Source: Pedobacter steynii (GTDB taxonomy: Bacteria; Bacteroidota; Bacteroidia; Sphingobacteriales; Sphingobacteriaceae). From it: DNA of 64,000 nucleotides. Positions 52,492-62,302 of the stretch are shown here, piece after piece. A program made the position numbers and the translations under genes. The stretch lies in contig NZ_FNGY01000003.1 of the NCBI RefSeq assembly GCF_900103665.1, positions 913,589 through 977,588 on the forward strand, written 5' to 3'. Under the pieces are notes generated by a model. It had not been told where the DNA came from and searched no databases. It saw nothing but the letters and a program-made list of their open reading frames with translations. The stretch's first letter is position 1. The number at the start of each line of letters is the position of its first letter.

Positions 52492-55400
52492 ATGGAGAAA
52501 ATTGAAATCTATAAGCCCAAACATAAAATACGTTTTGTTACCGCTGCAGCACTATTTGACGGACACGATGCAACGATCAATATCATGCGTCGGATCCTTC
52601 AGTCTTCGGGAGCTGAGGTCATACACCTTGGGCATAACCGATCTGTAGACGAGGTGGTAAATTGTGCCATTCAGGAAGATGTGCAAGGTATTGCCATGAC
52701 TTCTTACCAGGGCGGGCACATCGAATATTTTAAATACATGTACGACCTGTTACAGGAACGTGGTGCTTCCCATATCAAGATCTTTGGTGGCGGTGGCGGA
52801 GTGATCCTCCCTTCCGAGATTGCAGAGTTACAGGCATATGGCATCACCAGGATCTATTCTCCTGATGACGGACGTAAAATGGGCTTGCAAGGCATGATCA
52901 ATAACATGCTGGAACAAACGGATTACATCACGACAACCACGCTTAACGGAGAGCTTAAAACCATTCCTCAAAAGAATGTAAAGAGCATTGCTTCCGCGAT
53001 TACTGTTGCAGAAAATGATCCGGAAGGTGCACAGGCATTTGTAGATGAGCTCAAGAAACTCACGATTAAAAGCCAGGCTCCGGTACTTGGAATTACAGGA
53101 ACAGGAGGATCCGGTAAATCTTCTCTGGTAGATGAACTCGTAAGGCGCTTCCTGATCGAAGTAAAAGATAAAACCATGGCAATCATCTCCGTAGACCCCT
53201 CCAAACGTAAAACAGGAGGTGCTTTACTGGGCGATAGAATCCGCATGAATGCCATTAATAACCCAAGGATTTATATGCGTTCCCTGGCCACGAGACAAGC
53301 CAATCTGGCCTTATCTAAAAATGTACAGGAAAGTATAGACATCTGTAAAGCTGCCGGTTACGACCTGATCATTGTGGAAACTTCCGGAATCGGCCAGTCG
53401 GATACAGAAATCACAGAACATTGTGATGTTTCCCTATATGTGATGACTCCTGAGTTTGGAGCTGCAACGCAGTTGGAAAAGATTGACATGCTTGATTTCG
53501 CGGATCTTGTTGCCATCAATAAATTCGACAAACGAGGCGCATTGGATGCATTACGCGATGTTCGCAAGCAATACAAACGCAACCATAATCTTTTTGACGC
53601 CAAAGACGATACGATTCCGGTTTTTGGAACGATGGCATCTCAGTTCAACGATCCTGGAATGAACAACCTCTTTACTGCCCTGATGGACAAGATCAAAGAG
53701 AAAACCAAAGTGGATTTCAATGCACAAATGGAACTGACCTCAGAGCAGTCAGAAAAGATTTATATCATTCCGCCAGACAGAACAAGATATCTCGCAGAGA
53801 TTGCCGAAGCCAGTCAGACTTACAACGAATGGGTAGAAAAACAAAGTACCATTGCCAGGAAATTATACCAGCTTCAGGGTGTGATCCAACTCTCTAAAGA
53901 ACAGAAGCTGATTAAAGATATTCCGGCAACAGAAAATATTGGAGATGCATTACAGGATATTTATCAGCATCTCGAAGAACAACTGGACGGAGAATGCAGG
54001 AGATTACTGCGCCAATGGCCGGACACAAAGCTCAAATACAAACAGGAGTTTTTTGTGTATAAGGTAAGGGACAAAGAGATCAAACAACCTTTGTTCTATG
54101 AGTCGCTGTCCAAACTTCAAATCCCTAAAGTATCCCTTCCCCGTTATGAAGACTGGGGGGATATCCTGCGTTGGTTACTGACAGAAAATGTTCCGGGAGA
54201 ATTCCCTTATGCCGCAGGGGTATTTCCGCTAAAGCGTGATGGAGAAGATCCAACCAGAATGTTTGCCGGTGAAGGTGGTCCGGAAAGAACGAATAAAAGA
54301 TTTCACTATGTGTCTTTAGGCCAGCCTGCACACCGCTTATCTACCGCATTTGACTCCGTTACCTTATATGGTGAAGATCCACACATCAGACCGGATATTT
54401 ATGGTAAAATTGGAAACTCAGGAGTGAGCATTGCCACCATAGATGATGCGAAGAAATTGTACTCTGGTTTTGACCTGTGCGCGCCTTCTACTTCAGTGTC
54501 GATGACCATCAACGGTCCTGCACCGATGTTACTGGGCTTCTTTATGAATGCAGCGATCGACCAGCAATGTGAAAAATACATTATTGAACATGAGCTTCAG
54601 GAAGAAACAGAAACTAAAATAGCGGCATTTTATAAAAACAAAGGAATAGAAAGACCAACCTATAGCGGTGACCTTCCGGCGGGCAATAACGGCTTAGGCC
54701 TGATGTTGCTTGGCGTAACCGGAGATCAGGTGCTGCCAGCCGATGTATATGCCAAAATCAGGGCCTATGCCATCAGCACGGTAAGGGGAACTGTTCAGGC
54801 CGATATCCTGAAGGAAGATCAGGCACAAAATACCTGTATCTTCTCTACAGAATTCGCACTGAGAATGATGGGAGATATTCAGAATTATTTTATCACGGAA
54901 AAAGTACGGAACTTTTACTCCGTATCGATTTCAGGTTACCATATCGCTGAAGCAGGTGCCAACCCGATTTCGCAATTAGCCTTTACCCTGAGCAACGGTT
55001 TTACCTTTGTAGAATATTACCTGAGCAGGGGAATGAATATCGATGATTTTGCACCTAATTTATCCTTTTTCTTCTCCAACGGAATCGATCCGGAATATTC
55101 GGTGATCGGCCGTGTCGCCAGAAGAATCTGGGCAAAAGCCATCAAGAACAAATACAAAGGAAATGACCGTTCACAAAAACTAAAATACCATATCCAAACC
55201 TCCGGCCGCTCTTTACATGCGCAGGAGATTGATTTTAATGATATCCGGACCACCTTGCAGGCGTTGTATGCGATCTACGACAACTGTAACTCACTACATA
55301 CCAATGCCTATGACGAAGCGATTACCACACCTACAGAAGAATCTGTACGCAGGGCGATGGCCATCCAGCTGATCATTAACAGGGAATTAGGTTTGGCGAA

Positions 55401-55884
55401 GAATGAGAATCCTTTACAGGGTGCCTTTATTATCGAAGACCTGACCGATTTAGTGGAAGAGGCTGTATTACTTGAATTCAAGCGGATCAACGATAGAGGT
55501 GGGGTATTGGGCGCCATGGAAACGATGTACCAGCGCGGTAAGATCCAGGAAGAAAGTCTGTACTATGAAACCCTGAAACATACGGGCGAATATCCTATTG
55601 TAGGCGTAAATACCTTCCTGAATAAAAATGGTTCGCCAACAATTGTTCCCGGAGAAGTGATTCGTGCTACAGAAGAAGAAAAACAATACCAGATTACGGC
55701 ATTAAAAGCCTTCCAGGACAGGAATGCCGATCAGACGGCGTCCGCACTCAGAAAACTGCAAAAGTCTGCCATTGCAGGTGATAACATCTTTGAAGAGCTG
55801 ATGGAAGTATGTAAAATTTGTTCGCTGGGCCAGATCTCAAATGCTTTATATGAGGTAGGTGGACAATACAGAAGAAACATGTAA
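52492..55884 (+). CDS. icmF: IcmF: fused B12-dependent isobutyryl-CoA mutase with G-protein chaperone
   Basis: Cytosolic mutase of 1130 residues interconverting isobutyryl-CoA and n-butyryl-CoA with adenosylcobalamin. Order: B12-binding domain (about 12-150, with [13 protein letters not shown] and [10 protein letters not shown]), MeaI-type GTPase (P-loop GTGGSGKS at about 203-210, [41 protein letters not shown]), a helical linker and the substrate-binding mutase barrel. The barrel carries Phe in [12 protein letters not shown] where methylmalonyl-CoA mutase has Tyr, and [10 protein letters not shown] in place of YHMQEAG, both isobutyryl-CoA mutase traits. It is the longest gene here. No thioesterase, acyl-CoA dehydrogenase or leucine-degradation gene flanks it, so pathway context is unclear. 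Confidence 0.94.
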   Translation: MEKIEIYKPKHKIRFVTAAALFDGHDATINIMRRILQSSGAEVIHLGHNRSVDEVVNCAIQEDVQGIAMTSYQGGHIEYFKYMYDLLQERGASHIKIFGGGGGVILPSEIAELQAYGITRIYSPDDGRKMGLQGMINNMLEQTDYITTTTLNGELKTIPQKNVKSIASAITVAENDPEGAQAFVDELKKLTIKSQAPVLGITGTGGSGKSSLVDELVRRFLIEVKDKTMAIISVDPSKRKTGGALLGDRIRMNAINNPRIYMRSLATRQANLALSKNVQESIDICKAAGYDLIIVETSGIGQSDTEITEHCDVSLYVMTPEFGAATQLEKIDMLDFADLVAINKFDKRGALDALRDVRKQYKRNHNLFDAKDDTIPVFGTMASQFNDPGMNNLFTALMDKIKEKTKVDFNAQMELTSEQSEKIYIIPPDRTRYLAEIAEASQTYNEWVEKQSTIARKLYQLQGVIQLSKEQKLIKDIPATENIGDALQDIYQHLEEQLDGECRRLLRQWPDTKLKYKQEFFVYKVRDKEIKQPLFYESLSKLQIPKVSLPRYEDWGDILRWLLTENVPGEFPYAAGVFPLKRDGEDPTRMFAGEGGPERTNKRFHYVSLGQPAHRLSTAFDSVTLYGEDPHIRPDIYGKIGNSGVSIATIDDAKKLYSGFDLCAPSTSVSMTINGPAPMLLGFFMNAAIDQQCEKYIIEHELQEETETKIAAFYKNKGIERPTYSGDLPAGNNGLGLMLLGVTGDQVLPADVYAKIRAYAISTVRGTVQADILKEDQAQNTCIFSTEFALRMMGDIQNYFITEKVRNFYSVSISGYHIAEAGANPISQLAFTLSNGFTFVEYYLSRGMNIDDFAPNLSFFFSNGIDPEYSVIGRVARRIWAKAIKNKYKGNDRSQKLKYHIQTSGRSLHAQEIDFNDIRTTLQALYAIYDNCNSLHTNAYDEAITTPTEESVRRAMAIQLIINRELGLAKNENPLQGAFIIEDLTDLVEEAVLLEFKRINDRGGVLGAMETMYQRGKIQEESLYYETLKHTGEYPIVGVNTFLNKNGSPTIVPGEVIRATEEEKQYQITALKAFQDRNADQTASALRKLQKSAIAGDNIFEELMEVCKICSLGQISNALYEVGGQYRRNM

Positions 55885-55902
55885 ATTCTGTTCTATTCCA
55901 TA

Positions 55903-55941
55903 TTAAAAAAGGGCTTCGTCATAGACGAAACCCTTTTTTAA
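55903..55941. terminator. Bidirectional terminator between icmF and susD
   Basis: Arms TTAAAAAAGGG plus TTCGTC and GACGAA plus CCCTTTTTTAA form an 18-bp stem with one C-A mismatch, loop ATA. It has T runs on both strands. Confidence 0.9.
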
Positions 55942-55958
55942 TATATAATGAAGAGCGA

Positions 55959-57581
55959 TTAAAAATTAGCTTTATTCACATCCCACCATAGTCTGGTTCC
56001 ACCATTGTCTGGTCCGCCCAATAACTGAACAGCTTTCTGAACTTCAGCGCCATTCGTAGAATATTCATTGGCCGGGTAAGCCAGTCTTCTGATCTGAACC
56101 TGTGTATCTATCGCGCCATTGCTATTGTTGTTTACTACTGTAAACAACTTAGGATATCCGGTACGACGGAATTCTGTCCATGCCTCCTGTCCTTCCGGGA
56201 ACATCGCCAACCATTTTTGTGTAATGATTCGTTCCAGTTTACGCTCATTGGAAGCTGCAGCATCCCAGCTGATGGTCACCGTAGAAACAGCTGGAGAATT
56301 ATTTGCCGCATTTAGCGGATCAACATAAGCCTTAGGCAGGCTCGTTGCATCGTCTTTATAAGCACCTGCCGATACGCCCCATTGGTCCATGGAAGCCTGG
56401 ATACCAGTTTCGTAATTGAGCTTTACATCTCCTGCACCGGTCCAGCTGCGCAATGCTGCTTCGGCTTTTAGAAAATAGACCTCAGCAGCGGTCATCATCC
56501 ACATTGGTGAGGCTGAGCCAAAGGCAGTTGCACCATTTAAGGTAGAAAAGCCGTTATAACCCGGTTTTGCGGTTACTGCTGATCCGATACGGATTCCTTT
56601 ATACTGACCTTTAAAAAGTGCATCAGTAGCGGGTGTTACATACTTAGGCAACCTTGGATCGTTATAACCCGTCATGTAAGACTCTAAAGAAGCACCCATA
56701 GAAATATCTGTCCAGCTGGTTGCAATCACATTTAAAGGATTGTGGTATCCACCACCTGAAATACCGGCATTGTCTGCATTTGTAGCCAATAATCCACCAT
56801 TAACAGGGTCTAAAGCTTTCTGACCTTGTGTCTGAGCAGTTGCAGGATCAACTTTTACAATATGCATCGCCAAACGCAACCTTAAGGAATTTGCCAGTCT
56901 GATCCATTTCTCATAATCCCCGCCATAGACCAGATCGAATTTCTCGAAAGGCTTTTTCTCCATGCTCGAATTTAGAGCAGCAGCTTTTACATAGGTATTC
57001 AGGTTCGTAACAGCGGTATCTAATTCCAGAAAAAACTGTTTATACAGGTTCTGTTGACTGTCGTAAGGAGTTGCAATCAAAGAGCTTCCTGCTTTACTAT
57101 AAGCAATAGGGCCGAATTTATCAGTTAAACGGCTAAAGGTCTCCACCTTAAGGATCAGGGCTATTCCCCAAAAATCAGGAAGTTTGGTTCTCGTTCCAGC
57201 CTGGGCGATGGAATTGATCGCAAATAATGAATTGGTATAGGAAACGATAAACGACTGTCTGTTCCAACCATCTACCAGATCATAATTTAAGTTATTGATG
57301 TTTCCCCTAAAAGGATTCGGAGACATCATATAACCTGCATAACAATCTGCATTTAAGTTCTGGGTTAATTGATAATCACCTTCCAGGCCAAAAATTGCAC
57401 TTTGAATCCCTGGATAAACTAAACCGATATGATATTGATCCGGAGTAAAGCCGGTATTGTCTGTATTGAATTTTTCAAAGTCTTTTGTACAACTGCTAAA
57501 CGAAAATAACAGGAGGAAACATAAGACTGCCTGGCAGAACTTAGCTCCATGAGGTACCATTAATATATGAGGTGTTTTCAT
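55959..57581 (-). CDS. SusD/RagB family outer-membrane lipoprotein
   Basis: Substrate-binding lid for the SusC-type transporter, 540 residues, lipid-anchored at Cys31 (FSFSSC). The sequence is of the SusD-like-2 type (TDNTGFTPDQYHIG near the N-terminus, ADCYAGYMMSPNPFRG, ALILKVETFSRLTDKFGPIAYSKAG, YEKWIRLANSLRLRLAMHI, the helix ITQKWLAMFPEGQEAWTEFRRTG near the end). Many in this sub-family bind peptides or unusual glycans; the ligand here is unknown. The longer frame from 57620 overlaps susC; the ATG at 57581 gives the proper signal peptide. It is the last gene of the SusCD unit and is followed by the shared terminator. Confidence 0.93.
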   Translation of the reverse strand: MKTPHILMVPHGAKFCQAVLCFLLLFSFSSCTKDFEKFNTDNTGFTPDQYHIGLVYPGIQSAIFGLEGDYQLTQNLNADCYAGYMMSPNPFRGNINNLNYDLVDGWNRQSFIVSYTNSLFAINSIAQAGTRTKLPDFWGIALILKVETFSRLTDKFGPIAYSKAGSSLIATPYDSQQNLYKQFFLELDTAVTNLNTYVKAAALNSSMEKKPFEKFDLVYGGDYEKWIRLANSLRLRLAMHIVKVDPATAQTQGQKALDPVNGGLLATNADNAGISGGGYHNPLNVIATSWTDISMGASLESYMTGYNDPRLPKYVTPATDALFKGQYKGIRIGSAVTAKPGYNGFSTLNGATAFGSASPMWMMTAAEVYFLKAEAALRSWTGAGDVKLNYETGIQASMDQWGVSAGAYKDDATSLPKAYVDPLNAANNSPAVSTVTISWDAAASNERKLERIITQKWLAMFPEGQEAWTEFRRTGYPKLFTVVNNNSNGAIDTQVQIRRLAYPANEYSTNGAEVQKAVQLLGGPDNGGTRLWWDVNKANF

Positions 57582-57606
57582 TGTTTCTTCTTTTAAATTG
57601 AATAAT

Positions 57607-60600
57607 TTATAGGGTAACATTCAGGCTGAAACCAATGTTACGTGTTGCAGGCTGACTAAATACATCTACACCAGAAAGTCCGTTACCTGTTGACATGGTA
57701 ACTTCCGGATCAAAAGGCGCTTTCTTATGAATGTATAAAAGGTTCCTTCCGATTAAAGAAAGCCTTAAATTCTTCACAAATCCTCTAGTAATCGGTACGC
57801 TATACCCAAGAGATACTTCACGTAAACGAATTGCCGTTGCGCTATAAATGTAATTTTCGGTGATACCATCACGTCCGCCAACAGTAGTAAACCACTTTTT
57901 AGGATCAACACTACTGATTGGTGTACCATTCGCAGCATCCACACCATTGATATTTACACCACCACGGTCCCTTGCTTCTCCGGAAGCTTTAGACACCCCA
58001 TATTTATCCAATAAAGCCTCAGTAAGAGAAAGAACCTGACCTCCAAATTTCCCGTCTACCAGGAAGCTCAGGCTGAAATTTTTATAATCGAAAGTATTGC
58101 TCCAACCCAATTGAAATTTAGGATTAGGATTTCCAATATAATTAAATCCTGGATTCACCATTGGCGTTCCACCGCTACCAATTAAAATTCTGCCTTGTGC
58201 ATCACGTTGGAAAGTAACACCATGAATATCCCCAAAAGAACCTCCTGTACTCAACACCGATTCGTAAGTATTGTTACGGTTAGGCGTCAATACAAAGCGG
58301 TTTATTCCATCTTTTGAATCTACATCGATGACTTTGTTCTTATTGGCAGATCCGTTAAATGAAGTGTTCCAGTTAAAGTCGCTGTTTTTGACCACATCAT
58401 ATCCTAAGTTAAATTCAATACCTGAGTTTTGAATGTCACCCGCATTTACATATCCAAGAGAGAATGTAGTCGTATAAGCTGGAATTACCTGAATAAATTG
58501 GTTTAAAGTATTTGACTTGTAATAAGTAAAGCTAAGGCTCAGTCTGTTGCTCAGAAAACGGAGGTCAGCACCAAGTTCAAAGGAATTTGTTTTTTCCGGT
58601 TTCAATTGAGGGAATGGGGCAACAGAATTCAAAAGTACGCCACCACCGATAAACATATGCGTTAAAGGCCTGGTCACATATGAAGGGACTGTATTTCCCA
58701 CTTGTGCGTATGTACCTCTGATTTTAGCATAGCTGATCACTTCCGGCAATGTCAGCGCCTGGTTCAAAATAAAAGATAAACCTGCCGAAGGATAAAAATA
58801 AGATTTATTTGGCGTGAAGGCCAGATTTGATGACCAGTCATTTCTTCCGGTAAGGGTTAGAAAAGCCCAGTTTTTATAAGAGAAATTCGCGTTGGCAAAT
58901 ACAGATTGAATCTGATTGTGGTTATTTGGCAAAGTCAGTGTCGGAGGCCCTCCGGCAGCTGTTGCGATGTTTTCAGGTAAAAAGATATTAGGAATGGTCA
59001 ATCCTGGTTCCGTATAGTTATTACTGGCATCAGGACCAGTGCGTGTTCCCACCGTCTTTGAATCGGTAATACTCGTACCCAGAACCCCATCTATTTTTAA
59101 ATCCGATTCGCCCGGAACGGAAAAAGTAAGCAATAAATCGGCATATTTTTGTTCGTTAGTCTGGTCACTCATGAGCAGCTGACCATTCTTTTTTGCCAGT
59201 ACAGGATGTGTTCCTGCATAAAGACGTTGTTCGTACTTGTCGTTGGTGCGGTCAATGCTACCACGTGCCTGCAGGTTTAACCAACTGGTAAAATCATATT
59301 TTGCACTGGCATTCAACAGGATTCTGTTTCTCTTGGATTCGTTAAGGTTGCGGTTCAGAATCCACCATGGGTTTTGCTGTACATCCTCATTAAAAGGCCA
59401 GTTCTGAGTTGGCGCACCATTTCCACCTGGAACTGCAGCCAATTCAAATTGACTTCTGTACGGAGAAAGGTCTTTTCCTCTTGGGAACAAATACAAACCG
59501 GTTAATGGGTTCAAATACAATCCCAGTCCAGGGCTGTTTTTGATCGTTTGCGAGATGTAGTTTATATTTCCGTCAACGCTTAATTTGTTGTCAAAAAATT
59601 TAGCACTCTCCCGGAAGTTAACGTTATGTCTGGAAAGCTCGTTTGTAGGCTCTGTTCCTCTGGATGCCGTATTTGCATAAGAAAAATAAGATTGAGCAGC
59701 TTCGGTACCTCCTGAAAGGTTAATCGAATTTGTCCAGTTTCTTCCGGTTTGATAAAAGGAAGATACATTATCTGCTGCGTTTGTTATTTTCGCTCCCCAA
59801 CTATCTGTTGCTCCGGCTTTCGTTTCGCCGTAACTGTTCTGTAGCTCTGGTTTGTAAGCAATCTTATCCAGGGTAAACGAGGAAGAATAATTCACCACAG
59901 GCTTTCCTGCTTTTCCTTTTTTAGTGGTGATCATGATCACCCCATTCTGTGCCTGACTACCATATAATGCAGAAGCTGAAGCACCTTTCAATACCGTGAT
60001 GTTCTCTATGTCGTCCGGGTTCAGGTTAGAAATACCGTCGCCACCGTCCTGACTTGCACTAACAGCAGTCGTTCCGCCTTGTCCAACATTGGATCCAAAG
60101 GTATTATTAGGTTGTCCGTTGGCGTTTGAACCGTTCGAGATTGGTACTCCATCAATCACATATAGCGGTTGGTTGTTACCACCAGCGGATTTATTACCCC
60201 TCAGGACGACTTTAGCAGAGCCCCCTACACCTGAAGCACTAGGTGAAATGGTTACCCCTGCAATTTTACCATTCAGGGAATTCATCAGGTTGTCGCTCTT
60301 TGCTCTGGTTAACTCAGATCCTGCTAACTGCTGACTGGAATAGGTGATTGATTTTTCTGATTTCTTAATACCCAGGGCAGTCACCACAACTTCACCAAGT
60401 TGTTGGGCATCCTCTTCAAGAACGATATTTAATTGTTTGGAACTAACGGTGACTTCTTTAGTGGTGTAGCCTAGATAGCTAAACACCAATACATCTCCAA
60501 TATTGGCTTGTATGGTAAACTGGCCGTTTCCGTTAGCGGAAGTACCATTTTTTGTTCCTTTAAGCAAAACATTAACACCTGCCAGGGGTTGCCCTTTGGC

Positions 60601-60753
60601 ATCTCTTACGGTTCCGTTAATGGTTTCTGCTTGTTTTACGACTTCAATCCCGATTAAGGATCGAATTCTTAATGCACCATGATCTGCATCGGAAGCCAAA
60701 GCTCCCAGCGCAAGACAGGGCATTACTACGGTCAATAGTAATGATTTTTTCAT
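57607..60753 (-). CDS. SusC/RagA family TonB-linked outer-membrane transporter
   Basis: Outer-membrane transporter of 1048 residues. Order: signal peptide, CarboxypepD_reg-like domain (about 40-125, GTVRDAKGQPLAGVNVLLKG), TonB box region, plug (about 125-240, with VVTALGIKKSEKS, IAGVTISPSASGVGG and QPLYVIDGVPI) and a 22-strand barrel that ends aromatic in IGFSLNVTL. It imports the ligand captured by the SusD partner and needs a TonB system. The gene lies 52 bases downstream of a ROK regulator on the same strand. No glycoside hydrolase, sulfatase, peptidase or anti-sigma gene accompanies the pair here. Confidence 0.95.
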   Translation of the reverse strand: MKKSLLLTVVMPCLALGALASDADHGALRIRSLIGIEVVKQAETINGTVRDAKGQPLAGVNVLLKGTKNGTSANGNGQFTIQANIGDVLVFSYLGYTTKEVTVSSKQLNIVLEEDAQQLGEVVVTALGIKKSEKSITYSSQQLAGSELTRAKSDNLMNSLNGKIAGVTISPSASGVGGSAKVVLRGNKSAGGNNQPLYVIDGVPISNGSNANGQPNNTFGSNVGQGGTTAVSASQDGGDGISNLNPDDIENITVLKGASASALYGSQAQNGVIMITTKKGKAGKPVVNYSSSFTLDKIAYKPELQNSYGETKAGATDSWGAKITNAADNVSSFYQTGRNWTNSINLSGGTEAAQSYFSYANTASRGTEPTNELSRHNVNFRESAKFFDNKLSVDGNINYISQTIKNSPGLGLYLNPLTGLYLFPRGKDLSPYRSQFELAAVPGGNGAPTQNWPFNEDVQQNPWWILNRNLNESKRNRILLNASAKYDFTSWLNLQARGSIDRTNDKYEQRLYAGTHPVLAKKNGQLLMSDQTNEQKYADLLLTFSVPGESDLKIDGVLGTSITDSKTVGTRTGPDASNNYTEPGLTIPNIFLPENIATAAGGPPTLTLPNNHNQIQSVFANANFSYKNWAFLTLTGRNDWSSNLAFTPNKSYFYPSAGLSFILNQALTLPEVISYAKIRGTYAQVGNTVPSYVTRPLTHMFIGGGVLLNSVAPFPQLKPEKTNSFELGADLRFLSNRLSLSFTYYKSNTLNQFIQVIPAYTTTFSLGYVNAGDIQNSGIEFNLGYDVVKNSDFNWNTSFNGSANKNKVIDVDSKDGINRFVLTPNRNNTYESVLSTGGSFGDIHGVTFQRDAQGRILIGSGGTPMVNPGFNYIGNPNPKFQLGWSNTFDYKNFSLSFLVDGKFGGQVLSLTEALLDKYGVSKASGEARDRGGVNINGVDAANGTPISSVDPKKWFTTVGGRDGITENYIYSATAIRLREVSLGYSVPITRGFVKNLRLSLIGRNLLYIHKKAPFDPEVTMSTGNGLSGVDVFSQPATRNIGFSLNVTL

Positions 60754-60805
60754 TGTAAGTTAGTGGATGGGTTAGGTTAATAGAGTTGGGGTTGATTAAT
60801 TATAT

Positions 60806-62029
60806 TTATATATTCATTTGAATTCTTTTAGTGTTAATAATTAGTTTTTCCTGGTCAAAGTTCTCCATCACCAATACAGCAGCGCCAATAATCTCTCCGT
60901 CGAAACCAAGTTCCGAAATCAAAATTTCTATGTTTGCTGCCAATCTTGGGATACAATATTTATTTAGTGCGAGCTGAATAGGTGCCATCATGATCTTACC
61001 TCCCTTGGCCCCTCTTCCACTCAACACAATAGTTTTTGGATTCATGATATGGATCAGAATGGCCAGGGCCTTTCCAATCTTATACCCGGCATCAGAGAGC
61101 AATTCAATCACAAAAGGATCTCCTGTTGCTGCCACCTCGAAAATCGCATCACCCATTAGTTTCAAAGGGTCGTCAATAACGGATTGCAACGTGGATAAGC
61201 GACCTTGTTTAATGCCTTCTTTCGCTTTTTCTACAACAACCAACATGGATGCTTCGGCTTCAAGGCATCCTTGCTTGCCACAGATACATAGGGCACCGTC
61301 TTCAAATAAAGGAATGTGGCTAAATTCTCCGGCAAAGCCGTCGTAACCTCTAAACACTTCGCCTTTAATGATCATCCCCAGGCCGATTCCCCAGCCCAAA
61401 TTGATCACCATAACTTCTTCCTGAGATTTTGCTACACCGAATTTCTGTTCTGCCAATGCAATCACACTGGAGTCATTGGCCACGTAGGTTGGCAAGCCGG
61501 TTGCCTTAAAAATATATTCGTTCAGGCTTTGTCCATTTGCGTCGAGATAGGAATAATTGATCCCATCTGCAGCACTAACAAAACCAGGCATTCCGATACC
61601 AATTCCGAGTATTCGCGCCTTATCTATTCCGTTTCTTAAAATATAGGCATTGATGTATTCTATCAGTTTCTCTAAGGCGACCGCATTGTTATTCAAAAGC
61701 AATTCTACCATCTCCACCTCGGCCACCGGCCGGTTACAGAGGTCTACAATTGCAATCCTTGTGGAAAGCTGATCCATCGCAATCGCCATAATGTACATGG
61801 CGTCAGCCTTAACGGCATAGTTCAAAGGTCTTCTTCCGCCACTGGAAGGCGCATATCCCACTTCCACAACGAAGCCTTCATCAATCAGCTCATTTATAGC
61901 TTTCATAATGATGGGTAAGCTTTTACCAAACAGCACGCTTAATTCTGCACATGAAAGAGCATTTTCATAGTAAAGCTTTTTTAATATTTCGCTTTTCAAC
62001 TCCGATGCTTTTACAAGTTTAATCTTCAT
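60806..62029 (-). CDS. ROK family transcriptional regulator
   Basis: Regulator of 407 residues of the NagC/Mlc/XylR type. An N-terminal winged helix (about 15-75, ALSCAELSVLFGKSLPIIMKAINELI) precedes the ROK sugar-kinase fold: DQLSTRIAIVDL, GIGIGMPGFVSAADGI, INLGWGIGLGMIIKGEVFRG and the zinc motif CICGKQGCLEAEAS. In regulators of the family the kinase activity is lost and a sugar or sugar phosphate changes DNA binding. Being next to a SusC gene on the same strand suggests it controls that uptake unit; its leader holds two inverted repeats that could be operators. The ligand is not evident. Confidence 0.93.
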   Translation of the reverse strand: MKIKLVKASELKSEILKKLYYENALSCAELSVLFGKSLPIIMKAINELIDEGFVVEVGYAPSSGGRRPLNYAVKADAMYIMAIAMDQLSTRIAIVDLCNRPVAEVEMVELLLNNNAVALEKLIEYINAYILRNGIDKARILGIGIGMPGFVSAADGINYSYLDANGQSLNEYIFKATGLPTYVANDSSVIALAEQKFGVAKSQEEVMVINLGWGIGLGMIIKGEVFRGYDGFAGEFSHIPLFEDGALCICGKQGCLEAEASMLVVVEKAKEGIKQGRLSTLQSVIDDPLKLMGDAIFEVAATGDPFVIELLSDAGYKIGKALAILIHIMNPKTIVLSGRGAKGGKIMMAPIQLALNKYCIPRLAANIEILISELGFDGEIIGAAVLVMENFDQEKLIINTKRIQMNI

Positions 62030-62042
62030 AAAAAATAGTTTG

Positions 62043-62060
62043 TTTATTAAACTTAATAAA
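62043..62060. repeat. Inverted repeat TTTATTAA-AC-TTAATAAA in the ROK leader
   Basis: Two 8-base arms with a 2-base centre, 14 bases ahead of the ROK start codon. Its last two bases overlap the larger repeat. Confidence 0.55.
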
Positions 62061-62096
62061 TTATTTTAATATCTTCCAATTATTATTAAAATAATT
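62059..62096. repeat. 12-bp inverted repeat in the ROK leader
   Basis: AATTATTTTAAT at 62059-62070 is mirrored exactly by ATTAAAATAATT at 62085-62096, spacer 14 bases. It lies between the -7 box and the ROK start, where a repressor would block transcription. Confidence 0.6.
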
Positions 62097-62116
62097 CAAT
62101 TATTTTTAAGTTAAAT

Positions 62117-62124
62117 CAAATATA
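62117..62124 (-). promoter_or_regulatory. -7 box TATATTTG of the ROK-susC-susD unit
   Basis: Exact TAnnTTTG match on the minus strand, about 88 bases ahead of the ROK start. No clear -33 element. Both inverted repeats lie downstream of it. Confidence 0.5.
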
Positions 62125-62244
62125 TAGCAATAACTGAATGCAGTTAATGAGATAAATCAAGAAGAAAAAGAGGCATCACTTCTCATCAGGCAGCGCAGGT
62201 AATGGGGATCGATTGCCAATCAGGGATGAAAAGAAAAAATATGG

Positions 62245-62288
62245 ATAACAGAAAAGCCCAAATACTAATATTCGGGCTTTTCTGTTAT
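62245..62288 (-). terminator. Terminator after the desaturase gene
   Basis: Perfect 15-bp stem ATAACAGAAAAGCCC / GGGCTTTTCTGTTAT around a 14-base loop, 14 bases beyond the desaturase stop, with an A-rich flank on the plus strand that reads as U on the minus strand. Confidence 0.8.
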
Positions 62289-62302
62289 ATTAAGATTTTA
62301 GA

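Noticed and set aside
57582..57620. 13-residue extension of SusD overlapping susC
   Set aside because: The ATG at 57581 gives a standard lipoprotein signal peptide.
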